Shown here in pieces: positions 15,944 through 24,037 of a stretch of DNA of 32,399 bases. Origin of the DNA: Gammaproteobacteria bacterium (GTDB lineage Bacteria; Pseudomonadota; Gammaproteobacteria; Steroidobacterales; Rariloculaceae); assembly GCA_029243585.1 (NCBI GenBank), contig JAQWRR010000097.1, positions 1 through 32,399 of the forward strand. The letters are read 5' to 3'. Position 1 is the first letter of the stretch; every line of letters begins with the position of its first letter. The notes beneath the pieces are model-generated. The model was not told where the DNA came from, made no database searches, and was given only the letters and a program-made list of their open reading frames with translations. The position numbers were made by a program, and so were the translations under genes.

Positions 15944-18211
15944 ATGACTTACAACAAACCACCTATTCAATCTCCCAAAACAACTCGTAGAGAATTTTTA
16001 CAAAGTGTGGGAATAACTTTTGCTGTGGGATCAACAGGCATTGTAGGTGCATGCTCACTAGATTCCAGCAGTGAGCCAAATGAACCACTACCCTCCTCCG
16101 GTAACAATACAATTTCTGCTAATGCCTGGGTGACCATTAGTGCCGATGATTCAATAAAAATTATGTATGCCGGAACAGAGATGGGACAGGGCTCGATGAC
16201 TACCCTACCCCTAGTCCTAGCTGAGGAGTTAGATGCTGACTGGGAAAATGTAAATGTAGATATAGTTTCTGTGCATGATCCAGTTTATGGAAACCCAATT
16301 CGTTACACCTATTATGGTTTTCCAATTCTTTATACTGCTGGTAGCAGAACCTTAGAAGCCTACTACCCAGTAATGCGTCAAGCTGGCGCACAGGCACGAA
16401 AATTCCTACTTGATACTGCTGCAGCTGAATGGAGAGTTCCTGTTGCAGAACTTAAAACAGAACTTAGTCAAGTATCTCATACAGCATCTGGAAGAACTCT
16501 GAGCTATGGACAAATTATTGAGCTAGCTGAGTTGCCAGACAATTTGCCATTAGTGGATGAAAAGGAATACAAGAGGCAAGAAGACTACCGTTACTTAGGC
16601 AAAGACATTACGCGAGTCGACGTACCAGGAAAATCTGATGGATCGGCGGAGTTTGGTATTGATGCACAGGTGCCTGGTATGGTTTATGCGTCCGTTCTTC
16701 GTGCTCCAGTAGAGGGCGAGGAGCCGTTAGAAATCAATGACGATAAAACTCTAGAAATTGACGGTGTAATCGATGTTGTTTCACTCCCCCATGGCGTAGC
16801 AGTTGTGGCAGAGACTGTAGAGGCTGCTTTCTGGGGAAAGAGTGCACTTGAAGTCATCTGGAGTACTAATTCACCTTTTAGAAATGTAACCCAAGGCGAA
16901 ACTCTCGATACCTATGAAACACATGCAAGAGACCTTACATTTAGCACTGATAGTCCTCTATGGCAAAACGTAGGTGATATCGAACCTGCTTTTAATGAGG
17001 CAAATACTGTTGTTGAAGAGATGTATCGTGCTGACCCAGCCTACCATGCACAAATGGAGCCAATGAACGCAACGGCTAATGTCTCAGATGATGGAAAATC
17101 TGCGGAAATCTGGGTAAGCACTCAAACCCAAAGTCTTACCGTTATGGCTGCTGCCGATACCCTAGAAACGTCAATCGATAAAATAACTTTGCACCCAATG
17201 TTAATAGGTGGTGGATATGGGCGTAGGGGAGAATATCAAGCTAAATATGTTGATGAGGCACTTTTAGTTTCTCGTGCTATCGGCAAACCAGTAAAAGTTA
17301 TTTGGAGTAGAGAAGAAGACGTTAAAGATGGCATCTTTAGACCTCTTGCTGCACAACTTATGCGAGCCGCAATTGATAGCGAAGGAAAAATCACAGCACT
17401 ACAACAACGTGTGGCTACGCCATCGGTGCTGAGCTATTTCAATGTGCCTCGCTGGAAACTTGCAGAAAAACGTGATGGTATCTCCATGAACGGTGCTCAA
17501 ACGTCAAGATATGACATACCTAATATTAGATCCGAACATCTAATCATGGATCGAGGCTCTCGTGTAGCTGCTTGGAGAGGTGTAGGCACCAGTTATACAC
17601 GTTTTGCCAATGAATCTTTTATTGATGAACTTGCTCATAGAGAAGGAGCTGACCCTCTACAATTTCGACTTGATTTGGCTCGTAATAATCCTGATGGAAA
17701 AAAAGTCCTTGAAGAGGTTGGACTAATGGCAGATTGGTCTCGAAAACGAGAAGGTAGTGCCTTGGGTGTTGCATTATCTGATTATGGGGGCTTTTCAGTT
17801 GCTGCCGGTATAGCTGAAGTCAGCGTCAACGAACAAAACGGTGAAATCCAAGTGCTTAATTACTGGATGGTAATTGATGCAGGATTCCTTGTTGCTCCAA
17901 GAAATGTGAATGCACAAATGGAAGGTAATGTGATCATGGGTCTTAGCAATGCACTAAAAGAAAGGATCACCATTAGTGACGGCATAGTTGATCAATCTAA
18001 CTTTTATGACTACCAAATTATGCGTATGGATGAAATGCCTGATATTCATGTAAAAGCAATCATTAATAACAAATCCCCGAGTGGGGTTGGTGAGCTAGGA
18101 TTGGCTACAACAGGCGCATCTGTTGCAAATGCAGTGTTTGCTGCTACTGGTGCAAGGGTAAGAGAACTACCATTAACCCCTGATCGAGTATTGGCGGCAC
18201 TTCGAGGGTAA
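15944..18211 (+). CDS. Tat-exported molybdopterin hydroxylase/aldehyde dehydrogenase large subunit (IorB-like)
   Basis: A 755-residue Mo-cofactor catalytic subunit of the xanthine-oxidase family, most like IorB and membrane-type aldehyde dehydrogenase subunits, which hydroxylate N-heterocycles or oxidise aldehydes in the periplasm. A twin-arginine signal TTRREFLQ (13-20) precedes a hydrophobic stretch ending in GAC, which could be a lipobox. Cofactor motifs include GTEMGQGSMT, GGGYGRRGEYQ, AWRGVG and the catalytic-Glu segment GVGELGLATTGAS (Glu717). The upstream alternative ATG at 15887 lies within the previous gene and was rejected. There is no FAD subunit, so electrons probably leave through the [2Fe-2S] subunit to a c-type cytochrome. 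The substrate cannot be specified. Confidence 0.91.
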   Translation: MTYNKPPIQSPKTTRREFLQSVGITFAVGSTGIVGACSLDSSSEPNEPLPSSGNNTISANAWVTISADDSIKIMYAGTEMGQGSMTTLPLVLAEELDADWENVNVDIVSVHDPVYGNPIRYTYYGFPILYTAGSRTLEAYYPVMRQAGAQARKFLLDTAAAEWRVPVAELKTELSQVSHTASGRTLSYGQIIELAELPDNLPLVDEKEYKRQEDYRYLGKDITRVDVPGKSDGSAEFGIDAQVPGMVYASVLRAPVEGEEPLEINDDKTLEIDGVIDVVSLPHGVAVVAETVEAAFWGKSALEVIWSTNSPFRNVTQGETLDTYETHARDLTFSTDSPLWQNVGDIEPAFNEANTVVEEMYRADPAYHAQMEPMNATANVSDDGKSAEIWVSTQTQSLTVMAAADTLETSIDKITLHPMLIGGGYGRRGEYQAKYVDEALLVSRAIGKPVKVIWSREEDVKDGIFRPLAAQLMRAAIDSEGKITALQQRVATPSVLSYFNVPRWKLAEKRDGISMNGAQTSRYDIPNIRSEHLIMDRGSRVAAWRGVGTSYTRFANESFIDELAHREGADPLQFRLDLARNNPDGKKVLEEVGLMADWSRKREGSALGVALSDYGGFSVAAGIAEVSVNEQNGEIQVLNYWMVIDAGFLVAPRNVNAQMEGNVIMGLSNALKERITISDGIVDQSNFYDYQIMRMDEMPDIHVKAIINNKSPSGVGELGLATTGASVANAVFAATGARVRELPLTPDRVLAALRG

Positions 18212-18274
18212 CTCTCAGTTATACCAGAAAATACAAACGCCTAAAAATGTTATGTGAAGACTCTTACAATATAT

Positions 18275-19519
18275 CTAACGAGCTGCAAGTTCTCCGCCCC
18301 AGATCTCTCTATACTGTAAACGAGAAGAATATATAAGCATTGCGTCAAGATTCATACGATCAAAGCCTGTTACCTCGTAAAGCGCTTCAAAAGCCATATC
18401 TTGATCTTCATTACCAAACGCAAGAGCTCTTTCTAATACCTCAATATCCGTTCGAGTTGTAATAGCTTCCGCAGTATGCATTACACCAGAATCACGTGTG
18501 CCTGCAATAACTAAAAAACGATTTCCGTCAGGTCCAGGAAATGTTGAAACCAAGCCATAGTCTTGATAATTACTCTCTTCGGGAATACCTGCACCACTTG
18601 CATAATATTCTCCAGTAACATCATTAATCAACTCATCATAACTCTCGCCAATGCTCAAACCAGAAGATGCAAAGACAAAATCCATGAGTGTTCCAAGAGC
18701 ACTAATATAGCCTACATAAAGAATATCGTGGGACTTAAGATCCGCTACTCTAAGCTCAGACATCGTTGTAACTCTAACTTCCTTGTTAGAGGTGTATACA
18801 ACACGAAGCAAATCCTTAAGGGCAAATGCAGCTCCCTGGGGTAAATAGGTCAGATCAAGATCCATATAATTTTCCTGCAAATCAGGTTGACCAAAGAACA
18901 AATCATCAAGATCATCGCTCGAATTAACATCAAACTCCCTGAGCAAGCGCCTTACACGCCCAAACTCATCAAGTTCCCCAAAAATATAATAATCCCCAAC
19001 AACCACAAGAAGAGGATAATCTTCTCCAAGCATATCTTCCCAAATCGGTGAATCAGCTACCTGCTGATAGGCATCAGGCAAATGCCTATTCCAATCAAAC
19101 AGAAAATATGTGGCGATAGAAAAAACAATTAAACCGGCAATAAAACCAATCCCTATTTTTTGTATCTCCTTAGCATTGCCATAGTTTTTATGTGGCTCAG
19201 GAGAAACTACATCAAGACGATATTGTCCCTTAGCAATCTTTAAGCGCTGGCCATTCTCACCTGGTATTTCAGCATAATAATCATCAAGCTTCCGACGAAG
19301 GTTATGAACATAAACGCGTACAAAAGAATCCTGGTTAGAATCAAAGTCTTTTGTCTTATCGAAGACATCTATTGCTATATCAACTTCTTTAGGTCTCTGA
19401 TTTTTTTCAGCACATTGAGCCAAATAGGAAAGTAATCTTTCATAGACATGGGAGCGGCCGAGTGTCCCACTCTCTATAATTTTCTCTACTTCCTCAGTAA
19501 TTATATTAGACGAGCTCAT
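18275..19519 (-). CDS. Membrane-anchored winged-helix regulator with sensory domain
   Basis: A 414-residue single-pass protein. The N-terminal part (about 20-105) resembles the OmpR-like winged-helix domain found in proteins that begin with RxLLxYL...; a helix containing FVRVYVHNLRRKLDDYY (66-82) would be the recognition helix and LKIAKGQYRLDV (93-104) the wing. A transmembrane helix follows (121-141). The remaining 270 residues should be periplasmic and are acidic with many Asp/Tyr; no family is recognised. The arrangement is CadC/ToxR-like: extracytoplasmic sensing with direct DNA binding and no phosphorelay. It is divergent from the PepSY gene. Inverted ATTAGATAAT elements occur at both ends of the intergenic region, one overlapping its own start codon, suggesting autoregulation. 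Target genes are unknown. Confidence 0.78.
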   Translation of the reverse strand: MSSSNIITEEVEKIIESGTLGRSHVYERLLSYLAQCAEKNQRPKEVDIAIDVFDKTKDFDSNQDSFVRVYVHNLRRKLDDYYAEIPGENGQRLKIAKGQYRLDVVSPEPHKNYGNAKEIQKIGIGFIAGLIVFSIATYFLFDWNRHLPDAYQQVADSPIWEDMLGEDYPLLVVVGDYYIFGELDEFGRVRRLLREFDVNSSDDLDDLFFGQPDLQENYMDLDLTYLPQGAAFALKDLLRVVYTSNKEVRVTTMSELRVADLKSHDILYVGYISALGTLMDFVFASSGLSIGESYDELINDVTGEYYASGAGIPEESNYQDYGLVSTFPGPDGNRFLVIAGTRDSGVMHTAEAITTRTDIEVLERALAFGNEDQDMAFEALYEVTGFDRMNLDAMLIYSSRLQYREIWGGELAAR

Positions 19520-19527
19520 TATCTAAT
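19518..19527 (-). promoter_or_regulatory. GATAA-type element overlapping the regulator start
   Basis: On the minus strand this reads ATTAGATAAT and overlaps the first base pairs of the winged-helix regulator's start codon. The identical 10-mer occurs in opposite orientation at 19661-19670 at the other side of the intergenic region. It is a candidate operator half for autoregulation; short and AT-rich, so chance is possible. Confidence 0.3.
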
Positions 19528-19660
19528 GACATGCACGATTTGAAGTTGGAGCGCCACTCTAGCTTATCCTTAACTGTTAATAAACTTGTTATAACTATCT
19601 ATTTCAAAAGAAAAAGCCAAACTGATATATTCTAAAGAAATTAAGGTTTCAATAACGCTA

Positions 19661-19677
19661 ATTAGATAATCTTATCT
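19661..19677 (+). promoter_or_regulatory. GATAA/TTATC inverted repeat upstream of the PepSY gene
   Basis: ATTAGATAAT (19661-19670) continues into an inverted repeat AGATAA-TC-TTATCT (19664-19677), 41 nt before the PepSY start. It matches the element over the divergent regulator start, and its TCTTATC half recurs in the palindrome at 22427-22440. It is a candidate binding site for the neighbouring winged-helix regulator. Confidence 0.35.
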
Positions 19678-19717
19678 CATCATAAAAGAGACACTACTTG
19701 TTTATTCTTAGTTTCCT

Positions 19718-21193
19718 ATGATCAAATTAGTTTTTTTAATACATCGGTATCTTGGCATTGCTCTAGGCCTAGTAATCACACTCTGGTGTTTATCTGGGTT
19801 TGTCATGATGTACATGCAATATCCTCAGTTTAGTTCAGAGGAACGTCTAGCTGGAATTGAGGTCATAGAGATTGGAGATTGTTGCCAACTTCCAAGTAAT
19901 TTTAGCAACATACTTATTGATCGATTCCAAATAGAAATGTTTGATAGTCGTCTAATACTTAGGCTAATGGATGGGCCCTATCAATACATAATCGATCTTC
20001 TAACAGGAGAATACTTAACTAGTTTTAATGAATTAGAGATAAGTCGTTCAGCTGTTATTACCGCCCAGGAACTAGAACTCACAGGCAATTTAAATCTTCT
20101 AGGCACCATAGATAGGGATCAATGGACAGTCTTTCCAGGTTTTAATTCACATCGGCCGCTTTATCATTTTGAGGTTAATGATTCACTAGGCACACAATTC
20201 TATGTTTCCAGTCTAACGGGTCAGGTAGTTCAATTTACAAATTCAAAAATACGGTTCTGGAATTGGATTGGATCAATTCCTCATTGGCTTTATCCAACAA
20301 TACTTCGTCAGCACACTAACATTTGGTTACAAACTATTATCTGGCTCACAATTGCCAGCATCTTTCTCACTGTAATCGGGATTTATATAGGGCTACGTCA
20401 ATATAAAACACGAAGAAGCGGAAAAAAATCTCCGTACCATGGTTGGGGGCTTTGGCATCATTTTTCTGGACTAATTTTTGGGCTTTTTACTTTGACATGG
20501 CTCATTAGCGGGCTTTTATCAGTAAACCCCTGGGGGACACTAGAAGGAAGAAGTTTTGCAGAAGAAAATCAAAACCTTAAAGGTGAGTCTCTAAGTTTTG
20601 AAGACGTTAGAAACTTCATCTACACCCTGCCTGGCAATCACATACCAGCATCTACTGTTCGTTTAGAAGGATATATGCTTGATAAAGAGCTTAGTCTGAT
20701 GGCATTTGACTCAAATGGCGCACGACTTCGTCTTAACTCACGCACCTTTAATCATGATCCGCTATCCAATGATTTTTTTACTCGAACAATGCATATAATT
20801 CGCCCTAATTCCTCGATTATAAAAAGCGATTGGATTACTACCGGGGATGCTTACTACTACAACCACCATAACGTGCAGAATTTTCCTGTATTTCGCCTAA
20901 GCTATAGCGATGGAGAAAGACTTTATCTTGATAGAACAAGCGGCGAACTTGTCTTTGCCGTAGATAATGAGCGCAAGTGGTTTCGATGGTTTTTTCAGGC
21001 GCTTCATCGGGGAGATTTTTCGCAACTTATTCGCAAAAGACCTCTGTGGGATCTTCTTATGTGGCCATTAATGCTTGGTGTTACAGTTGGTGCGCTTTCT
21101 GGAACATGGTTAGGTATACGCCGGATAGTCCGCTCTGCAAAAAAACCTAAAAGTTTTCCGTTTAACTCTATACCAAACTTAACTAAAAACTAA
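19718..21193 (+). CDS. PepSY-domain inner-membrane protein
   Basis: A 491-residue membrane protein of the PepSY-associated TM-helix family (iron-regulated membrane protein/siderophore-reductase-like). About four hydrophobic segments are visible: residues 12-32 after the conserved LIHRYLGI, about 207-231 (IIWLTIASIFLTVIGIYIGL), about 247-268 (HHFSGLIFGLFTLTWLISGLL) and near the C-terminus (MWPLMLGVTVGALSGTWLGI). Between them are large extracytoplasmic PepSY-like regions. Conserved His residues near helix starts (IHRYLG, WHHFSG, ALHRGDF) could bind haem or metal, as proposed for family members that reduce ferric chelates. There is no clear ribosome-binding site (TTTCCT), so the start is less certain. 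It is divergent from the winged-helix regulator, a likely controller. Confidence 0.82.
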   Translation: MIKLVFLIHRYLGIALGLVITLWCLSGFVMMYMQYPQFSSEERLAGIEVIEIGDCCQLPSNFSNILIDRFQIEMFDSRLILRLMDGPYQYIIDLLTGEYLTSFNELEISRSAVITAQELELTGNLNLLGTIDRDQWTVFPGFNSHRPLYHFEVNDSLGTQFYVSSLTGQVVQFTNSKIRFWNWIGSIPHWLYPTILRQHTNIWLQTIIWLTIASIFLTVIGIYIGLRQYKTRRSGKKSPYHGWGLWHHFSGLIFGLFTLTWLISGLLSVNPWGTLEGRSFAEENQNLKGESLSFEDVRNFIYTLPGNHIPASTVRLEGYMLDKELSLMAFDSNGARLRLNSRTFNHDPLSNDFFTRTMHIIRPNSSIIKSDWITTGDAYYYNHHNVQNFPVFRLSYSDGERLYLDRTSGELVFAVDNERKWFRWFFQALHRGDFSQLIRKRPLWDLLMWPLMLGVTVGALSGTWLGIRRIVRSAKKPKSFPFNSIPNLTKN

Positions 21194-21211
21194 CCTACAA
21201 GAACAAACTTC

Positions 21212-22381
21212 TTATTGATCGCGTTGATTTTTTTCTATAACTGGGAATGAGATAAATCCTGTAAAAGTGAATTTCTGAACACGTCGATTCACAGGCTGCA
21301 CAGGAGTTACTTCTGCCGTATACAGATTACCTTCAGAATCAACTGACAAATGATGAAGAGTTCCAAACTGTCCGGACTCAGACCCCCAGGAACCAAACGA
21401 ATCAAGAAAAGCTAAGGTTTTACGATCAAAAATCATTATCTGTGCCTGACTTCTATTAGCTACATAAAGATAGCGTTGTTCAGGATCATGTGAAAAAGCA
21501 ATTCCTGCCGCTGTTTGCCCATTTCCACAATCTGGTGCATTGCATTCACGCCCAATAAAAACCTGATTTATATACAAGCCTGTGGTTGTAAAAACCTGTA
21601 CTCGTCTGCCACCACGATCTGCAACGTAAACTAAACCATCTTCTGAAACCTTTATTGCATGTACAGGTGGCACAAATTGTTGATGGCCATCTGGACCTAT
21701 AGCATTTGATGATGCTGAAGCATCATCTGATGGTACGTTACCAAACGCTCCCCACATACGCTTAAATACTCCAGTATCCGCATCAAAAACAATGATTCGT
21801 TTGTTGCCATACCCATCTGCTACAAATAATTCATTTGTTTCCTCATATACAAACATATCTGCTGGTCGCCAAAGATTATCGGTATCAGCATTAGTTTTTA
21901 CTTGCCCTCTTCGGCCAATTTGCATAATAAACTCACCATTTTTGGTGAATTTTAAAATTTGATCTTCATTCCCATTACCACCAATCCAAACAAAACCATT
22001 TGGATCTATATGTATTCCATGCTCACTCTCTGGCCAATCATAGCCAGAACTTGGGCCACCCCATGCTTGTAGAAACTCCCCTTGCTGATCAAACTCCAAT
22101 ACTGGAGGTGCAGCTCGAGGGCGCTCTTCATCGCTTAATGTATTGGGGCGTTGAAGCACCCATAGGTGTCCCTCATCATCAACCCAAGTACTAGAAACAA
22201 TAGCCATGACCCATTGATTAGGTAACTTTGCCCAAGACCCTTCTGCATAAAACTGCGGAACTGCCTGAATGCTTGCATTGCTATCAGCAACCTCTTTTAC
22301 TTCAAAAGATACTTGGCCAAATACGGAACTATTTATTCCGAAGAACAAAGTTAAACCAACCCCAACAGCTTTGTTGACCAT
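21212..22381 (-). CDS. Exported NHL-repeat six-bladed propeller protein
   Basis: A 389-residue secreted propeller with a signal peptide (ending SSVFG). Blades carry NHL/peptidyl-amidating-lyase-like repeats: GHLWVLQRP, VLEFDQQGEFLQAWGG, GFVWIGGNGNEDQILKFTKNGEF, ELFVADGYGNKRIIVFD, LVYVADRGGRRVQVFTTTG, YLYVANRSQAQIMIFD and NLYTAEV. A Cys pair (RECNAPDC) may form a disulfide. The family includes lyases and purely structural binding proteins, so catalysis cannot be assigned. I prefer the ATG at 22381, with GAAGG 5 nt upstream; a GTG at 22387 would add two residues. A perfect palindrome lies 46 nt upstream. The stop is 18 nt after the convergent PepSY stop. Confidence 0.83.
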   Translation of the reverse strand: MVNKAVGVGLTLFFGINSSVFGQVSFEVKEVADSNASIQAVPQFYAEGSWAKLPNQWVMAIVSSTWVDDEGHLWVLQRPNTLSDEERPRAAPPVLEFDQQGEFLQAWGGPSSGYDWPESEHGIHIDPNGFVWIGGNGNEDQILKFTKNGEFIMQIGRRGQVKTNADTDNLWRPADMFVYEETNELFVADGYGNKRIIVFDADTGVFKRMWGAFGNVPSDDASASSNAIGPDGHQQFVPPVHAIKVSEDGLVYVADRGGRRVQVFTTTGLYINQVFIGRECNAPDCGNGQTAAGIAFSHDPEQRYLYVANRSQAQIMIFDRKTLAFLDSFGSWGSESGQFGTLHHLSVDSEGNLYTAEVTPVQPVNRRVQKFTFTGFISFPVIEKNQRDQ

Positions 22382-22426
22382 AATCACCTTCTATATTCTA
22401 AAATAATGTGCCCAGATATCTTATCT

Positions 22427-22440
22427 TCTTATCGATAAGA
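22427..22440. promoter_or_regulatory. Perfect 14-bp palindrome upstream of the NHL gene
   Basis: TCTTATCGATAAGA is self-complementary over all 14 bases and lies 46 nt before the NHL gene ATG, where an operator would act. A further TTATC precedes it (22421-22425). The half-site resembles the GATAA elements at 19518-19527 and 19661-19677 around the nearby winged-helix regulator. Confidence 0.45.
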
Positions 22441-22476
22441 CTTTATCCAAGGTTCCTAATCTGGCTTCTGAGTTAA

Positions 22477-22743
22477 CTAAGGATCAATACCTTTTTTACA
22501 ATCCATTATGAAATTTGTTGCTATCTTTCTCGCTTCTGTTGCAGTAAATAGATACGAAGAACCGATCGTCTTTTCTTTTAACTCTCCTGTAGTTATTAAT
22601 CTACTTTTTATCTCGTATGTCATACGACCATTTGTTCTAACTCGTATGTAGAAACCCTCAAGCCTTACATCATTAATATAATATTCTTCACGCTTGGGGC
22701 CATATGCCTTCGCTGTTTTGTTATGTATATTAACTTTAAGCAA
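22477..22743 (-). pseudogene. Truncated tyrosine integrase, arm-type DNA-binding domain only
   Basis: An 88-residue ORF matching the N-terminal arm-type (DUF4102) domain of phage/ICE tyrosine integrases: an opening Lys-rich strand, YYINDVRLEGFYIRVRTNG, MTYEIKSRL, KTIGSSYLFTATEARKIA and a closing KKGIDP, where full integrases continue into the SAM-like and catalytic domains. It stops right after GIDP; the downstream DNA in this frame gives only stops, and no catalytic R-H-R-Y domain is present. The start would be TTG without a good ribosome-binding site. A decayed integration module is most likely; a stand-alone arm-domain protein is the alternative. No tRNA or att repeat was found beside it. 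Confidence 0.6.
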
Positions 22744-22757
22744 GATTTAGAACCTAT

Positions 22758-23120
22758 TTATTCAAGAACTTCACATTGACCTTTAGTTATTAGTTGAACA
22801 GTATTCATAGGACTGATAATAGTTTGAATAAAGCGTTTCTCACCATTTTTTTCAATCTGTGTTATCGAAGTATAAAAGTATGCTCCAACAGCATTACCCG
22901 AAGTTGTGGTATGCAAAACCAATACACTCTCATCTTCATGGATAGTTTCCCAAGCAAACATCAAAAGCCCTCCATCACGCGGCTGATCAAAACCATTAGA
23001 AGTTCTTATGAATGTATCATTAAAATTTTCACCATTATCATCAACCGAAGAACAAATCCAAGTCTCTGCAAATACTGAACTAGTTAGTAGTAACGCCAAG
23101 AGTGTTGTAATGAATCTCAT
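22758..23120 (-). CDS. Small secreted hypothetical protein
   Basis: A 120-residue exported protein with a clear signal peptide (1-18, ending SSVFA). The mature region begins ETWICSSVDDNGENF and ends GQCEVLE; its two cysteines may form a disulfide. It is beta-rich and has no recognised family. A strong AGGAGGGAG ribosome-binding site precedes the ATG. The integrase remnant follows after 14 nt on the same strand, so this gene may belong to the acquired segment. The 245-bp gap upstream of it, before the cupin gene, is AT-rich and I see no further gene or clear regulatory repeat there. Confidence 0.72.
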   Translation of the reverse strand: MRFITTLLALLLTSSVFAETWICSSVDDNGENFNDTFIRTSNGFDQPRDGGLLMFAWETIHEDESVLVLHTTTSGNAVGAYFYTSITQIEKNGEKRFIQTIISPMNTVQLITKGQCEVLE

Positions 23121-23365
23121 CTCTTCTCCCTCCTTACAGATAATACAAGTTTAGGTCATGTCATAGTGAATCACTAAAGGTCTATATATAACGGTCTTTA
23201 ACCATATCTCTCAAGGCCTTTAAGTCTGTTACCCTTCAATTGATGTATAAACAAGGCCCCATTTCTTTATTAACCTTTATGCATATTGCATGTCTTATAC
23301 TATGAATTATTCCTTAATAATAACGTTAAACCCTCTTTAAAATAAAAATTCTAGGAAATTTTTAT

Positions 23366-24001
23366 ATGAAAAATACTATTGTTTACAAATATTTATATTA
23401 TTTTTTTAATGTATCACTGATGGTAGGATTGAGTACAACAACTATTGGATACACCCAAGAATCATCCGTAGATCCATCCCCTGTTGTCCTGCCTGGTCAT
23501 AGATATGACTTACCAGCAACACTTATTACAGCAAGTGAAATTGAAGAACAAAAGCAACAAATGCTTATAAATGAGGATCTTGATGTTCCCATGGCGATGG
23601 TAAAAATGGGAGGAGGCTCAGATATTTATCAAGTCGGAGTGAGTCTGGTTACCAGACAAAAGGGACAGGCAAATACAAACTATGCCGTCCATGATGATGT
23701 TTCTGAAGTCTATTATGTGGTTGAGGGTAAAGGACGTATAAGCGTCGGTGGCACTATAGAAGACTGGGAGCGTAGGCCGATCAGTGTTTGGAATGGTCCT
23801 GGCAGCAGAGGTACTATTTCTAATGGAGCTATAGACATGACAATTGAAAAAGGTGATGTCTTGATAATACCTGCAGGAACACCACACAAATGGATTCTTT
23901 CAGAAGAATTAACATCTTATGTTGTTGTCCGCGGTGATCCAGATGCTGTCACCCCATTGATTGATTTTGACCCAACTCAGTTTGTTGCGCCCGAGTTATA
24001 A
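23366..24001 (+). CDS. Exported cupin protein 1
   Basis: A 211-residue secreted cupin with an N-terminal signal (about 1-29). The cupin barrel has motif 1 as HDDVSEVYYVVEGKGRISVGG, with one His and a Glu five residues later, and motif 2 as GDVLIIPAGTPHKW. This leaves a likely metal site of His, Glu and a second His, one ligand short of the classic HxH..E..H set. Between the motifs is an insertion rich in Trp/Arg/Gly. Small exported cupins may be isomerases, dioxygenases or binding proteins, and none can be chosen here. AGGAAA precedes the ATG. A second cupin follows after 36 nt, forming a tandem pair with the same motif layout. Confidence 0.82.
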   Translation: MKNTIVYKYLYYFFNVSLMVGLSTTTIGYTQESSVDPSPVVLPGHRYDLPATLITASEIEEQKQQMLINEDLDVPMAMVKMGGGSDIYQVGVSLVTRQKGQANTNYAVHDDVSEVYYVVEGKGRISVGGTIEDWERRPISVWNGPGSRGTISNGAIDMTIEKGDVLIIPAGTPHKWILSEELTSYVVVRGDPDAVTPLIDFDPTQFVAPEL

Positions 24002-24037
24002 ACTAAATTTATTTATATAGCGATAAGGAGAAAAAGC

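Noticed and set aside
21708-21727. 8-bp inverted repeat GATGATGC-TGAA-GCATCATC
   Set aside because: It is inside the NHL coding region where it encodes a Ser/Asp/Ala-rich loop; no T-run or position suggests a regulatory role.
22381-23365. tRNA or att site next to the integrase remnant
   Set aside because: No cloverleaf, T-loop consensus or direct repeat could be found by reading both strands.
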